DNA of 64,000 bases from Flavobacterium sp. (GTDB lineage: Bacteria > Bacteroidota > Bacteroidia > Flavobacteriales > Flavobacteriaceae), in NCBI GenBank assembly GCA_018401995.1, contig JAGYJR010000003.1:105640-169639 (forward strand), read 5' to 3'. The position numbers and the translations under genes were made by a program. Under the pieces are notes generated by a model. The model saw nothing but the letters and a program-made list of their open reading frames with translations. It made no database searches and was not told the DNA's origin. Positions 27,161 to 36,299 of this stretch are shown piece by piece (positions within the stretch are counted from its first letter, which is position 1; every line of letters begins with the position of its first letter).

Positions 27161-27537
27161 TTTATAGCTATCATTGAAATTTCTACATTCACGTTTTTGG
27201 GTAAGCAAGCTACTTGAACTGTTTCCCTAGCAGGTGCTGTTTTTTCATCAAAGTAACTTCCATAGACTTCATTTATTTTTCCAAAGTCATTCATGTCACT
27301 AATAAAAATAGTTGTTTTAATTACATCTTCAAAAGTCATTTCAGCAGCATTAAGAACTGCTTTCATGTTTTCCATTACTTGTTTGGTTTCGGTTTGAATA
27401 TCATCCATTACTAAAACTCCAGTAACAGGGTGAATGGCAATTTGACCTGAAGTGTATAAAGTATTACCCACTAAAACAGCTTGATTATAAGGTCCAATAG
27501 GAGCAGGAGCGTGCTCTGTAAATATTATTTTTTTCAT
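27157..27537 (-). CDS. ridA: RidA-family enamine/imine deaminase
   Basis: Starting at the ATG at 27537 (MKKIIFTEHAPAPIGPYNQA) gives 126 residues, the normal length. A longer frame to 27603 would run into lptD and is not used. Family signs are IGPYNQAV, TSGQIAIHP, the Arg in PARETVQVACLP and the C-terminal VEISMIA. RidA hydrolyses reactive 2-aminoacrylate and related imines formed by PLP enzymes. It sits 16 bases behind lptD on the same strand, so it is probably co-transcribed with it. Confidence 0.92.
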   Translation of the reverse strand: MKKIIFTEHAPAPIGPYNQAVLVGNTLYTSGQIAIHPVTGVLVMDDIQTETKQVMENMKAVLNAAEMTFEDVIKTTIFISDMNDFGKINEVYGSYFDEKTAPARETVQVACLPKNVNVEISMIAIK

Positions 27538-27553
27538 AAAATTTAATATTAGA

Positions 27554-30298
27554 TTATCTAAAAACTCGATCAGGAACGTTTCGTTTTTCCCATTTAATAT
27601 CACTCAATACAGAAGATGTTATCCCAATGAAAAAGCCCCAATAGGCATTTGGTCCATAAGGAACCCAGTTAAAACTCATTCTCCAACTTTCCAAATCTCG
27701 CTCAAAACGGAATTGTGTAAAAGTAACTCCTTTTTGCTTGAAATCATATCCGGATGACAAACCTACTTTCCAGCGTGGTGCTAATTCTATATTTCCATTT
27801 ACCATAACTGATTGAGAAGAAATTTCATTTTGACGGTTGCTATTGTTATAAGTTATTGAATAGGCTAGTTGGAAATCCCAAGGTAATTCAGTACTATACC
27901 ATTCATTATTAGACTTCTCCTCTTCATTATCTTTGTTTTTATTGAATAAACTTTGTCTACTGTCACTAATATCTACTGCTGTACCAAATAAACCATCTTC
28001 TCTTCCACCATTCATAGCTGTTTGTTCTGACTCAGGTTTGCTTCCATTTTTTAATTCTGTACTTGAAAATGAATAATTTATGGTTAAGTTAGCACTTGTC
28101 ATTCTTAACAAACTTCCATTATTATCTATGTTGAATTTTTCAATTCTTCTACCAGCATTATCAATGGCGTAAGGGTCTAAGGTAGTTCCAAAATTAATAT
28201 TCATTTTTTGATTAAAAAGCAATGTACCTCCACTTAAACGAAAAGGTGCTAATTTTAGAGAGTCAGCAGCCAAATTGTAATTCGTTGAAAAATTAAAATT
28301 ATTCAATAGCATTACTTTTTTTGTTTCCCCTTTTTTACTTTTATCATCTCTAACTTTAGCTTCAAATGTATTACTTATATTGAATCCAAGATTACTAGCA
28401 AAATTATTAGAAGGAACTCCAAATATGCTTCCCTCAAATCTTGTAAAATCCGCAAAATTATTTCCTGTTGCATCTATTGCGTAGGTATCATAATATTGAT
28501 CAAAACTTGGTACGTAACTATAGGAAAGTGAAGGACGCATAACATGTCTAATGGCTTGAATTTTTTTATCTTCGCCAAATTCAAAAGTTCCATAAATTGT
28601 TGTACCAATACTAGAATTAAAATTATATGTTCTATACGCGTCGAATCCTTTCAAATCATTAGTAATAACTCTATTTTCAAGGTTGTCAAATTTTTTATCT
28701 ATAGTGTTTAATGTCCAAATCTCCTCATAATTTGCAGAAGTAGTTACACTAAAATATTTAAAAACTTTAAAATTGGTACTTAATGGAATTGAGTGTTGAA
28801 AACCTGTTTTGGCATCTCTAAACATTTGGGGTTTAAAAAACAATGAATCAACAGTAGAAATTCTATTTTCGCCTCTTAAGTTATATTGTAAATTGATATT
28901 TTTGATAAACCCTTTTTTGGGAGCATCATCTGAAGCAAATGGGAAAATACGATCTACACTGGCTTGTAATGTAGGTAAAGTCATATTTATTTGCTGTGTG
29001 TTCGTATTTTGATTGTGAGTTGCGGATAGTGATACATTTACTTGAGGAACGGTCTGAAAAGTTTTTGAATAGGAAACCGAAGAGCTTAAATTATTATTCA
29101 AAGTGGCTCCAATATTCGCTAAATTTAATGATTGCCTAAAAAATTGACTACTTCCCAAATTAACTGAAGCTCCAAACCTTGAATCAGCTGATGCTTTTGG
29201 GTCTTGATTATGTGACCATTGAATATTATACTGTCTTGATACAGCATAATCTGGAAATCCACGTTCACTTTCGATGTTATTTTCAAAACGGACATTCACT
29301 CTACCATTAAATTTGTATCGTTTAGCGTAAGAACTTTCACCACGTAGTGCATAACTCCCATTAGTAAAATAGTCTCCTAAAATAGCTAAATCATAATTAT
29401 CACTCAATGCAAAATAATAACCTCCATTTTGTAAAAAATACCCTTGTCTGTTTGACTGTCCTGGAGTTGGCATAATAAATCCCGAAATACTTTCTTCAGT
29501 CATTGGAAAATAAGCAAAAGGCAAACCAATTGGAGTAGGTACATCAGCAATGTATAAATTGGTTAACCCAGCAACTACTTTCTTTTTTGGAACAAATTTT
29601 ATTTTTCGCACTAAAAAATAATATTCTGGATCATCAATATTTTTGGAAGTTGTGATTCGCGCATTTTTCATGAAATAAACAGAATCATTTTCTCTTTTAG
29701 AAATTTCTGCTTTGATATTCATTTCACCTTGCTGTGTTCTAGAATTCCAGATAAGTGCTTTTTTGGTTTTAAAATTAAAACGAATAGAATCAGGCTCTAC
29801 CACATTTGAACCTTGTTTGAAAATTGGATATTGCGTGTATTTCCCTAAACTATCTTTTATACGACCAGCATAAACTTCATCTTTATCATAATCAAAAACA
29901 ATAATTCCTGCTTTTAATTCAATATCGGTGTAATATAATTCAGCTTGATTGTATAAAGTGACTTGTTTTTTCTTTTGGTCAATTTTTTCGTAGTCTTTAG
30001 CTTTTCTATTAACGATTCCTTCTAAAAGCGGTTTCTTTTTTATTGAATCATTTTTAGGAATAATAGCTATTGAATCCTTTGGAGATAAAACACTATCGCT
30101 TTTTGTTTCAAATTTTGATAAATCATTAGTGTTCTTTTTATTCAATTTAAGACTATCAATGGCCTTAATTTCTTGACCAAAAACAACCTGATTTCCAATT
30201 GTTAAAAAAAAGGCTAATAAAACGATATGAAATAACTTGGTACGCAATCCTATTAATAGTATTTTTGTAAAAATTTGGCTCACTTTTTGAAGTGTCAA
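27554..30298 (-). CDS. lptD: LptD-like LPS assembly outer-membrane protein
   Basis: The 914-aa protein starts with a hydrophobic signal segment (about 20-41, ending VVFGQE), followed by a low-complexity Ser/Lys/Asp linker and an OstA-type beta region (VTLYNQAELYYTDIELKAG, about 113-260). A large beta-barrel follows. The junction PTPIGLPFAYFPMTEESISG and IMPTPGQSNRQGYFLQ is a hallmark of LptD. LptD inserts lipopolysaccharide into the outer leaflet with LptE. The assignment rests on this region, as flavobacterial LptD is very divergent. It is divergent from the amidase gene, with only 61 bases between the chosen starts. Confidence 0.85.
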   Translation of the reverse strand: MTLQKVSQIFTKILLIGLRTKLFHIVLLAFFLTIGNQVVFGQEIKAIDSLKLNKKNTNDLSKFETKSDSVLSPKDSIAIIPKNDSIKKKPLLEGIVNRKAKDYEKIDQKKKQVTLYNQAELYYTDIELKAGIIVFDYDKDEVYAGRIKDSLGKYTQYPIFKQGSNVVEPDSIRFNFKTKKALIWNSRTQQGEMNIKAEISKRENDSVYFMKNARITTSKNIDDPEYYFLVRKIKFVPKKKVVAGLTNLYIADVPTPIGLPFAYFPMTEESISGFIMPTPGQSNRQGYFLQNGGYYFALSDNYDLAILGDYFTNGSYALRGESSYAKRYKFNGRVNVRFENNIESERGFPDYAVSRQYNIQWSHNQDPKASADSRFGASVNLGSSQFFRQSLNLANIGATLNNNLSSSVSYSKTFQTVPQVNVSLSATHNQNTNTQQINMTLPTLQASVDRIFPFASDDAPKKGFIKNINLQYNLRGENRISTVDSLFFKPQMFRDAKTGFQHSIPLSTNFKVFKYFSVTTSANYEEIWTLNTIDKKFDNLENRVITNDLKGFDAYRTYNFNSSIGTTIYGTFEFGEDKKIQAIRHVMRPSLSYSYVPSFDQYYDTYAIDATGNNFADFTRFEGSIFGVPSNNFASNLGFNISNTFEAKVRDDKSKKGETKKVMLLNNFNFSTNYNLAADSLKLAPFRLSGGTLLFNQKMNINFGTTLDPYAIDNAGRRIEKFNIDNNGSLLRMTSANLTINYSFSSTELKNGSKPESEQTAMNGGREDGLFGTAVDISDSRQSLFNKNKDNEEEKSNNEWYSTELPWDFQLAYSITYNNSNRQNEISSQSVMVNGNIELAPRWKVGLSSGYDFKQKGVTFTQFRFERDLESWRMSFNWVPYGPNAYWGFFIGITSSVLSDIKWEKRNVPDRVFR

Positions 30299-30317
30299 AC
30301 TTACATATAATTTTTTG

Positions 30318-30325
30318 CAAAAATA
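30318..30325 (-). promoter_or_regulatory. Possible -7 box for lptD
   Basis: Read on the minus strand the box is TATTTTTG, matching TAnnTTTG, 20 bases before the lptD ATG. It lies inside the short divergent region shared with the amidase gene. Confidence 0.45.
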
Positions 30326-30359
30326 CGCTTTTAATAAAATTATAACGCAGCCAATTAAA

Positions 30360-31490
30360 ATGAATTTTATTATGCTAAATAAATCTAAATTTTTATGCCT
30401 ATTTTTTGGACTATTTTTTATAAGTAGTACCGCTTTTTATGCACAAACTAAAAGTAAGTTCAAAGTAGTTTTAGACGCCGGTCACGGCGGAAAAGATCCT
30501 GGAGCAATCTATTATGGTGTTAAAGAAAAAGATATTGCTTTAGATGTAACACTTAGAGTAGGGAAAATTTTAGAGAATAATCCTGAAATAAAGGTTAACT
30601 ATACAAGAAAAACAGATGTATTTATTGAATTAATTGATCGTCCAAAAATTGCTAACAAAGAGGATGCTGATTTGTTTATTTCTATTCATTGTAATGGTGC
30701 TAAAAGCTCTCAAGCTTATGGAACTGAAACTTTTGTAATGGGGTTAAGTAGGAGTGCCGCCAATTTAGAAGTAGCTAAAAAAGAAAACTCCGTAATTCTT
30801 TTAGAAAGTAATTATCAAGAAAAATACAAAGGTTTTGATCCAAATAAGCCCGAATCTTTAATTGGTATGAAGCTTTTACAGGAAGAATATTTGAATCAAA
30901 GTATAGATTTGGCTTCCAAAATTGAAACAAATTTTGTCTCAAGCAACAAAAGATATAGTAGAGGAGTGAAACAAGCACCGCTTTGGGTTCTTGATGCTTC
31001 ATACATGCCTGGAGTTTTAATTGAGCTTGGTTTTTTGTCAAACAAAGCTGAGAATAATTATTTAAGTTCAGAAAATGGTAAAAATGAAATGGCTCAAGCT
31101 ATTGCAAAAGCTATTGTAAATTACAAAAGAGAATTGCAAGGTCTAGCAGCTGAAACAAACTTTTCAACTGAAGCACCTCAAAAATATAACGCTCCAATTG
31201 ATGAAATAAACAACTTGAACCAAGTGATTTCTTCAAAAGGAATTATTTTCAAAGTGCAAATTTCTGCTAGTGGTACAAAATTAGAAACTTTACCAAAGAA
31301 CTTCAAAGGTTTAAGCCCAATAAGCAGAGAGCAAGATGGGAAACTATACAAATATTTTTACGCAGAAGAAACAGATTTTGAGCAAATTAAAAAACGATTA
31401 GAAGAAGCTAAAAAGAAAGGTTTTTCTTCAGCATACGTAGTTGCTTATAAAGAAGGAGTAAAAATTAGTGTTTCTGAAGCTTTAAAATAA
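30360..31490 (+). CDS. N-acetylmuramoyl-L-alanine amidase with C-terminal SPOR-like domain
   Basis: The Amidase_3 zinc site is complete: VVLDAGHGGKDPGA with the first His, the Glu in KEKDIALDV, SIHCNGA with the second His, and catalytic Glu in LIELGFLSNKAE. A signal segment (LCLFFGLFFISSTAFYAQ) precedes it. The last 90 residues (IIFKVQISASGTK to YVVAYKEGVKI) look like a SPOR peptidoglycan-binding domain. It cuts the bond between MurNAc and the stem peptide during daughter-cell separation. A frame open to 30315 gives an extra 15 residues, but the ATG at 30360 (or 30372) gives a better signal peptide. It is followed 34 bases later by the MCE gene. Confidence 0.9.
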   Translation: MNFIMLNKSKFLCLFFGLFFISSTAFYAQTKSKFKVVLDAGHGGKDPGAIYYGVKEKDIALDVTLRVGKILENNPEIKVNYTRKTDVFIELIDRPKIANKEDADLFISIHCNGAKSSQAYGTETFVMGLSRSAANLEVAKKENSVILLESNYQEKYKGFDPNKPESLIGMKLLQEEYLNQSIDLASKIETNFVSSNKRYSRGVKQAPLWVLDASYMPGVLIELGFLSNKAENNYLSSENGKNEMAQAIAKAIVNYKRELQGLAAETNFSTEAPQKYNAPIDEINNLNQVISSKGIIFKVQISASGTKLETLPKNFKGLSPISREQDGKLYKYFYAEETDFEQIKKRLEEAKKKGFSSAYVVAYKEGVKISVSEALK

Positions 31491-31524
31491 AATAAAGTTT
31501 TATTTTTGTTAAAAATTAAAGATT

Positions 31525-32496
31525 TTGAAACTAACAAGAGAAATTAAAACCGCAATTTTAGTCATTTCCTCAATAGTATTATTTCTATGGGGTTATAGTT
31601 TTTTAAAAGGCAAAAACCTTTTTGATACTAGTAAAAAATTATATGTTGTTTACGAAAATGTTGCTGGTTTAACAACTGCTGCTCCAGTTACAATCAATGG
31701 CCTTAAAATAGGTAAAGTAAATGATATTTCTTTTCAAACTAATGGTTCCTTGTTAGTAGAACTTCAAATAACTACTGATTTTCCAATTTCTAAATCAAGT
31801 ATAGCCGAAATTCATGACTCTGGTCCTCTAGGAGGAAGAGAAATTGAAATTGTTCTAAATATGGAGGATAAGAACTTTACGGTATCTGGTGATTTTTTAA
31901 AACCTGCCAATAAATTAGGTTTAACTGATGCTCTTGCCCAACAAATTGAACCTTTAAAAGATAAAATTGAAAAATTATTAGATGAAGCTAATGTTTTATT
32001 TGCTAATGTAAATGAAGTGCTAGATGAAAAAACAAAAGCCAATTTAAAAAACAGTATAGCAGAATTGAACAATACCATGACTGAATTCAGTGGTGTTGCT
32101 AAAAATGCGAATGCAATGTTAGAAAAAAACAAAACGAAATTGGATGCTACCTTTACTAACTTAGATAAGACAACGGCGAATTTCGCCTCAATTTCAGATT
32201 CTTTAGCTAAAGCAGATTTAGGTAAAACAGTAAAAAATCTTGAAAAAACGCTTGCCAGTGTAGATAAATTAATGGCCGATATGGAAGCTGGAAAAGGAAC
32301 TATGGGCAAATTAATGAAAGATGATGCTATGTACAATAACTTTACAAAGACTTCTAAAGAATTGGAGTTATTGCTTCAAGATTTACGATTAAACCCAACA
32401 CGTTATGTAAACGTATCGCTTTTTGGAAAGAAAAATAAGCCTTACGTTGCACCAACAGAAGAAGAAATAAAAGAAACTGAAACCAAAAAGAACTAA
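31525..32496 (+). CDS. MlaD/MCE-family protein
   Basis: From a TTG start, the 323-aa product has one N-terminal membrane helix (about 8-26), an MCE domain (about 37-115: YVVYENVAGLTTAAPVTING and GLKIGKVNDISF) and a long helical region that would form a needle or tube as in MCE hexamers. It ends in a Lys/Glu-rich tail. MCE proteins carry lipids between inner and outer membrane with an ABC transporter; the MlaE and MlaF partners are not in the window. The gene follows the amidase and precedes the Fe-S oxidoreductase genes, so an envelope role is supported by context. Confidence 0.9.
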   Translation: MKLTREIKTAILVISSIVLFLWGYSFLKGKNLFDTSKKLYVVYENVAGLTTAAPVTINGLKIGKVNDISFQTNGSLLVELQITTDFPISKSSIAEIHDSGPLGGREIEIVLNMEDKNFTVSGDFLKPANKLGLTDALAQQIEPLKDKIEKLLDEANVLFANVNEVLDEKTKANLKNSIAELNNTMTEFSGVAKNANAMLEKNKTKLDATFTNLDKTTANFASISDSLAKADLGKTVKNLEKTLASVDKLMADMEAGKGTMGKLMKDDAMYNNFTKTSKELELLLQDLRLNPTRYVNVSLFGKKNKPYVAPTEEEIKETETKKN

Positions 32497-32502
32497 TTTA
32501 TC

Positions 32503-33834
32503 ATGAGTATTTTACCAAACATACTTTTCGCTGTACTTTTAATTGTAGGAGTTGGTTATTTTGCTAAAAACGTAAAAAAACTAATTCGAAATATCAAATT
32601 AGGTCAAGATGTAAATCGTTCGGATAATCCTTCTGAACGTTGGAAAAACATGGCAATGATTGCATTAGGTCAATCAAAAATGGTAAAAAGACCAATTGCT
32701 GGTTTCCTTCATATTATTGTTTATGTTGGTTTCGTTATTATTAACATTGAAGTAATAGAAATCATCATTGACGGACTTTTTGGAACGCATCGCGTGCTTT
32801 CATTCATGGGCGGATTTTATGATATATTAATTGGTTCGTTTGAAGTATTGGCATTATTAGTTTTAGTAGCTGTTTTTGCTTTTTGGATTAGAAGAAATGT
32901 GATGAAAATCCAACGTTTCTTAAAACCTGAAATGGAAGGTTTTCCAAAGAACGATGCTAATTATATCCTATATTTCGAAGTAGTATTGATGACACTTTTC
33001 TTGTTAATGAACGCTGCCGATTTACATTTACAAAACGTTGATGGCGGTTACGGATATTTCAATCAAGTGGGAAGTTTTCCAATTTCACAATTTATTGCTC
33101 CAATTTTCGATGGTATGAATAGCGGAACCGTTTATATGATTGAAAGAGCGGCTTGGTGGTTACATATTGCAGGTATTTTGGTATTCTTAAATTATTTATA
33201 TTTCTCTAAACATTTGCATATTTTATTGGCATTTCCAAATACATACTTTGCAAATTTGAATCCTCAAGGACAATTTGATAATTTAGAAAGTGTTACCAAT
33301 GAAGTAAAATTAATGATGGACCCAACAGCTGATCCATTTGCTGCACCAGCTAATCCAGATGCTGTTCCTGCTAAATTTGGTGCTTCTGATGTACAAGATT
33401 TGAATTGGGTACAATTATTAAATGCTTATACATGTACAGAATGTGGTAGATGTACTTCATCTTGTCCTGCTAATCAAACTGGAAAAAAATTGTCTCCAAG
33501 AAAAATCATGATGGATACCCGTGATCGATTGGAAGAAGTAGGTAAAAATATCGATGCGAACAACGGTGTTTTCGTTCCTGATGGAAAATCTTTATTAAAC
33601 GATTATATTACAACTGAAGAATTATGGGCTTGTACTTCTTGTAATGCTTGCGTAGAAGAATGTCCAGTAAATATAAGTCCATTATCAATTATTATGGATA
33701 TGCGTCGTTATTTGGTAATGGAACAAAGTGCTGCTCCAATGGAACTAAATAACATGATGACAAACATCGAAAACAATGGCGCTCCCTGGCAATACAACCA
33801 AATGGATCGTCTAAATTGGAAAAACGAGAATTAA
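32503..33834 (+). CDS. Membrane-bound 4Fe-4S oxidoreductase subunit, heterodisulfide-reductase-like
   Basis: The 443-aa protein has an N-terminal membrane part with four to five helices (about 3-20, 66-90, 103-125, 155-172, 225-245), including several His residues that could bind heme. A cytoplasmic domain with two CxxCxxCxxxCP clusters follows: CTECGRCTSSCP (about 312-323) and CTSCNACVEECP (about 377-388). This layout resembles the HdrE plus HdrD N-terminal or NarI-GlpC type of quinone-linked reductases. The CCG-domain partner is encoded two genes downstream (34331-35122). Substrate and electron partner are unknown. Confidence 0.85.
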   Translation: MSILPNILFAVLLIVGVGYFAKNVKKLIRNIKLGQDVNRSDNPSERWKNMAMIALGQSKMVKRPIAGFLHIIVYVGFVIINIEVIEIIIDGLFGTHRVLSFMGGFYDILIGSFEVLALLVLVAVFAFWIRRNVMKIQRFLKPEMEGFPKNDANYILYFEVVLMTLFLLMNAADLHLQNVDGGYGYFNQVGSFPISQFIAPIFDGMNSGTVYMIERAAWWLHIAGILVFLNYLYFSKHLHILLAFPNTYFANLNPQGQFDNLESVTNEVKLMMDPTADPFAAPANPDAVPAKFGASDVQDLNWVQLLNAYTCTECGRCTSSCPANQTGKKLSPRKIMMDTRDRLEEVGKNIDANNGVFVPDGKSLLNDYITTEELWACTSCNACVEECPVNISPLSIIMDMRRYLVMEQSAAPMELNNMMTNIENNGAPWQYNQMDRLNWKNEN

Positions 33835-33866
33835 GATTACAACAATAACAACAACACAACTACAAC

Positions 33867-34313
33867 ATGAACAACGAAGCAATCGATAAACAATTACAAC
33901 CGTTATCGATAAATGGCGAACAATTAAGTCCAATTTTACCAGAAGGAATAAAAAATTATTTAATTGATATTGACGGAACTATTTGTGACGATATTCCTAA
34001 TGAAGAACCAGAGCGAATGGCAACAGCAAACGTATATCCAGATGCTTTGAAAACATTGAATAAATGGTACGATGAAGGACACATTATATTTTTCTTCACT
34101 TCTAGAACGGAAGTACATCGAGAAGTTACTGAAAAATGGTTACAACAACACGGTTTCAACTATCATGGAATGTTAATGGGAAAACCAAGAGGCGGAAATT
34201 ACCATTGGATTGATAATCATTTGGTTAAAGCAACAAGATATAACGGAAAATTTACAGATTTAGTAGAGAAAGAAGTTACGATTCAAGTTTTTGATGACGA
34301 AACTTTAGCTTAA
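33867..34313 (+). CDS. Small HAD-like phosphatase
   Basis: The 148-aa protein has the HAD motif I LIDIDGTICDD (about 32-42), motif II FFFTSRTEVHRE with Ser/Thr and Arg (about 75-86), a Lys in LMGKPRGG and an acidic region near IDNHLVKA. The cap is minimal. Related flavobacterial genes are sometimes labelled phosphoheptose isomerase, but nothing of a SIS domain is visible, so that name is not used. It sits between two subunits of an iron-sulfur oxidoreductase (gaps 32 and 17 bases), so a linked role is possible. The substrate is unknown. Confidence 0.75.
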   Translation: MNNEAIDKQLQPLSINGEQLSPILPEGIKNYLIDIDGTICDDIPNEEPERMATANVYPDALKTLNKWYDEGHIIFFFTSRTEVHREVTEKWLQQHGFNYHGMLMGKPRGGNYHWIDNHLVKATRYNGKFTDLVEKEVTIQVFDDETLA

Positions 34314-34330
34314 AAATAAAAAAATAAACT

Positions 34331-35122
34331 ATGTCAGAGAATATTAGTGTACCCACAATGGCCGAAATGATGGCCGAAGGCAAACAACCAGAAGTTTTAT
34401 TTTGGGTAGGTTGTGCAGGAAGTTTTGACGATAGAGCAAAGAAAATTACAAAAGCTTTTGTTAAAATTTTAAACAGAGCCAATATTTCATTCGCAGTTCT
34501 AGGAACGGAAGAAAGTTGTACAGGTGATCCAGCAAAGCGTTCTGGGAATGAATTTTTATTCCAAATGCAAGCTATGACGAATATCGAAGTCATGAATGCT
34601 TATGAAGTAAAGAAAATCGTTACGGCTTGCCCGCACTGTTTCAATACCTTAAAGAATGAATACCCTGAATTAGGTGGAAATTACGAAGTCGTTCATCATA
34701 CTCAATTTCTTAAATCGCTATTAGATGATGGTCGCTTAGCTATTGAAGGTGGTCAATTCAAAGGAAAGAAAATCACGTTCCATGATCCTTGTTATTTAGG
34801 AAGAGCTAATAACGTGTATGAAGCGCCAAGAGAGTTAATTCAAAAATTAGATGCCGAATTGGTGGAAATGAAACGTTCTCGTGCCAATGGTTTATGCTGT
34901 GGTGCTGGTGGAGCGCAAATGTTCAAAGAACCAGAAAAAGGAAACAAAGACATCAACATCGAAAGAACCGAAGAGGCTTTGGAAACAAAAGCAGATATTA
35001 TTGCTGCTGGTTGTCCATTCTGTAATACTATGATGACTGACGGTACTAAATTCAAAGAAAAAGAAGATTCTGTAAAAGTTTTAGATGTTGCCGAATTAAT
35101 TGCTAACGCACAAGATTTATAA
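34331..35122 (+). CDS. CCG-domain iron-sulfur subunit, HdrB/GlpC-like
   Basis: The 263-aa protein carries two cysteine-rich CCG-type domains. The first has FWVGCAGSFDDR, EESCTGDPAKR and TACPHCFNTLKN; the second has HDPCYLGR, GLCCGAGGAQMF and AAGCPFCNTMM. Such domains bind an unusual [4Fe-4S] cluster at the active site of heterodisulfide reductase and related enzymes. It should pair with the membrane subunit at 32503-33834. The DPCYLGR and CCGAGG motifs are intact, so it is likely active. Confidence 0.88.
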   Translation: MSENISVPTMAEMMAEGKQPEVLFWVGCAGSFDDRAKKITKAFVKILNRANISFAVLGTEESCTGDPAKRSGNEFLFQMQAMTNIEVMNAYEVKKIVTACPHCFNTLKNEYPELGGNYEVVHHTQFLKSLLDDGRLAIEGGQFKGKKITFHDPCYLGRANNVYEAPRELIQKLDAELVEMKRSRANGLCCGAGGAQMFKEPEKGNKDINIERTEEALETKADIIAAGCPFCNTMMTDGTKFKEKEDSVKVLDVAELIANAQDL

Positions 35123-35123
35123 A

Positions 35124-35732
35124 ATGAAGAAAATTATTTTATTATTGTTTATCACTCAATCATTATTTGCGCAGAAGCTAACTAAAGAGCAATTAATTTC
35201 AAAAATATCTGAAGGAACATGTGATTGTATTACAAAAAAAGAGATTACAAAAGAAAATCTTGAGATGACTTTTGGCTTATGCATGTTGGAAGATTTTAAT
35301 AAATATGAAAAAGACATTGAAAAATACTACGGTAAAAATGTTATTTCTAATGAGTCAAAAATGGAAGCTCTTGGTAGAGATGTAGGAATGCAAATGGCTA
35401 CAAAATGTCCTTCTTTTTTGAAAATAGTAATGGATAACATGGACGATGAAGAAGATGTAGAGGAAGAAATGATTGAAGAGGAACCTTCAATAACCGGAAG
35501 TTTTTTTCAAATAAAGTCAGAACAATTTATTACTTTTTCAATTAAAGAATCTTCAGGTAGAACGGTAGAATTTATTTTATTGAATAATTTTGATAATTCA
35601 TTTTTATTAACAGAAAATCTATTAAAATCAAATGATACTGTGGAAGTAGTTTATTACGAATTAGAAATGTTTGACGCAAAAATCAAAAAATTTGTGACTT
35701 ATAAAATAGTTTCAGATATATTAAAAAAATAA
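35124..35732 (+). CDS. Secreted protein of unknown function
   Basis: The start is placed at the ATG at 35124 (MKKIILLLFITQSLFAQ), one base after the stop of the CCG protein. This gives a 202-aa product with a clear signal peptide. A longer frame from 35100 would overlap the upstream gene. After the signal there is a Cys-bearing helical region (EGTCDCITKK, FGLCMLEDF, TKCPSF) and an acidic linker (about 115-125), then a beta-type C-terminus. The CDC-and-C spacing recalls other small secreted Bacteroidota proteins, but I cannot name the family. Confidence 0.75.
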   Translation: MKKIILLLFITQSLFAQKLTKEQLISKISEGTCDCITKKEITKENLEMTFGLCMLEDFNKYEKDIEKYYGKNVISNESKMEALGRDVGMQMATKCPSFLKIVMDNMDDEEDVEEEMIEEEPSITGSFFQIKSEQFITFSIKESSGRTVEFILLNNFDNSFLLTENLLKSNDTVEVVYYELEMFDAKIKKFVTYKIVSDILKK

Positions 35733-35734
35733 AA

Positions 35735-36217
35735 ATGTTTGTAGAATTTCCAACATTACCTCTTCATTCTCGCGTTTGGATTTACCAATCCAACAGAAAG
35801 TTCTCTGATGAAGAAATCGCTGAAATTGAAGCGTTAACCAAAGAATTTATTGAAAATTGGGCGGCTCATGGCACCAGTTTAGTAGCTTCTTTTGTTACCA
35901 AATACAACCGATTTATCATTATTGCTGTGAATCAAGATGTGCAACAAGCAACCGGTTGTTCCATTGATGCTTCGGTGCAGTTTATTCAAAATTTGGAAGC
36001 TAAATACCAAGTGGATTTGTTAGACAAGATGAATGTTACTTTTAAAGTAGGTGAACATATCGCTCATAAAACATTAATTGACTTTAAAAAAATGGCAAAA
36101 GAGAAAGCTGTGACTGCCAACACGATTGTTTTTAATAATTTAGTCAATACGGTTGAAGAATGGCAAGATTTTTGGGAAGTTCCTGCTAGCGAAAGTTGGC
36201 ATAATCGATTTTTCTAA
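35735..36217 (+). CDS. Conserved cytoplasmic protein of unknown function, 160 aa
   Basis: The 160-aa protein opens MFVEFPTLPLHSRVWIYQ and contains FIENWAAHGTSLVASF and a Cys in QQATGCSIDASVQF. It ends WHNRFF. There is no Walker motif, although relatives are, as I recall, often labelled ABC transporter ATPase; I see no basis for that. It follows the secreted protein by two bases and is the last gene before a terminator, so it belongs to the 32503-36217 series. The function is unknown. Confidence 0.8.
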   Translation: MFVEFPTLPLHSRVWIYQSNRKFSDEEIAEIEALTKEFIENWAAHGTSLVASFVTKYNRFIIIAVNQDVQQATGCSIDASVQFIQNLEAKYQVDLLDKMNVTFKVGEHIAHKTLIDFKKMAKEKAVTANTIVFNNLVNTVEEWQDFWEVPASESWHNRFF

Positions 36218-36241
36218 TCCAATATTTTAACTATATTTGAG

Positions 36242-36278
36242 AAATCATCATTAAACCAATTTTAATGATGATTTTTTA
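36242..36278 (+). terminator. Terminator after the 32.5-36.2 kb gene series
   Basis: Stem AAATCATCATTAAA / TTTAATGATGATTT with a short loop, followed by TTTT. It sits 25 bases after the stop at 36217. Confidence 0.8.
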
Positions 36279-36299
36279 TTTTAAAACAACTGAATATCC

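Noticed and set aside
30315..30359. Earlier start for the amidase gene
   Set aside because: It adds 15 non-hydrophobic residues and would overlap the lptD promoter box; the ATG at 30360 or 30372 gives a normal signal peptide.
31812..32336. 174-aa minus-strand frame
   Set aside because: It is fully antisense to the MCE gene, whose motifs are clear; the composition is that of a reverse-strand shadow.
33867..34313. Phosphoheptose isomerase
   Set aside because: No sugar-isomerase (SIS) domain can be seen; the DxDGT motif marks a HAD-type phosphatase.
35735..36217. ABC transporter ATPase
   Set aside because: This label is used for relatives, but the 160-aa protein has no Walker A, signature or Walker B motif.
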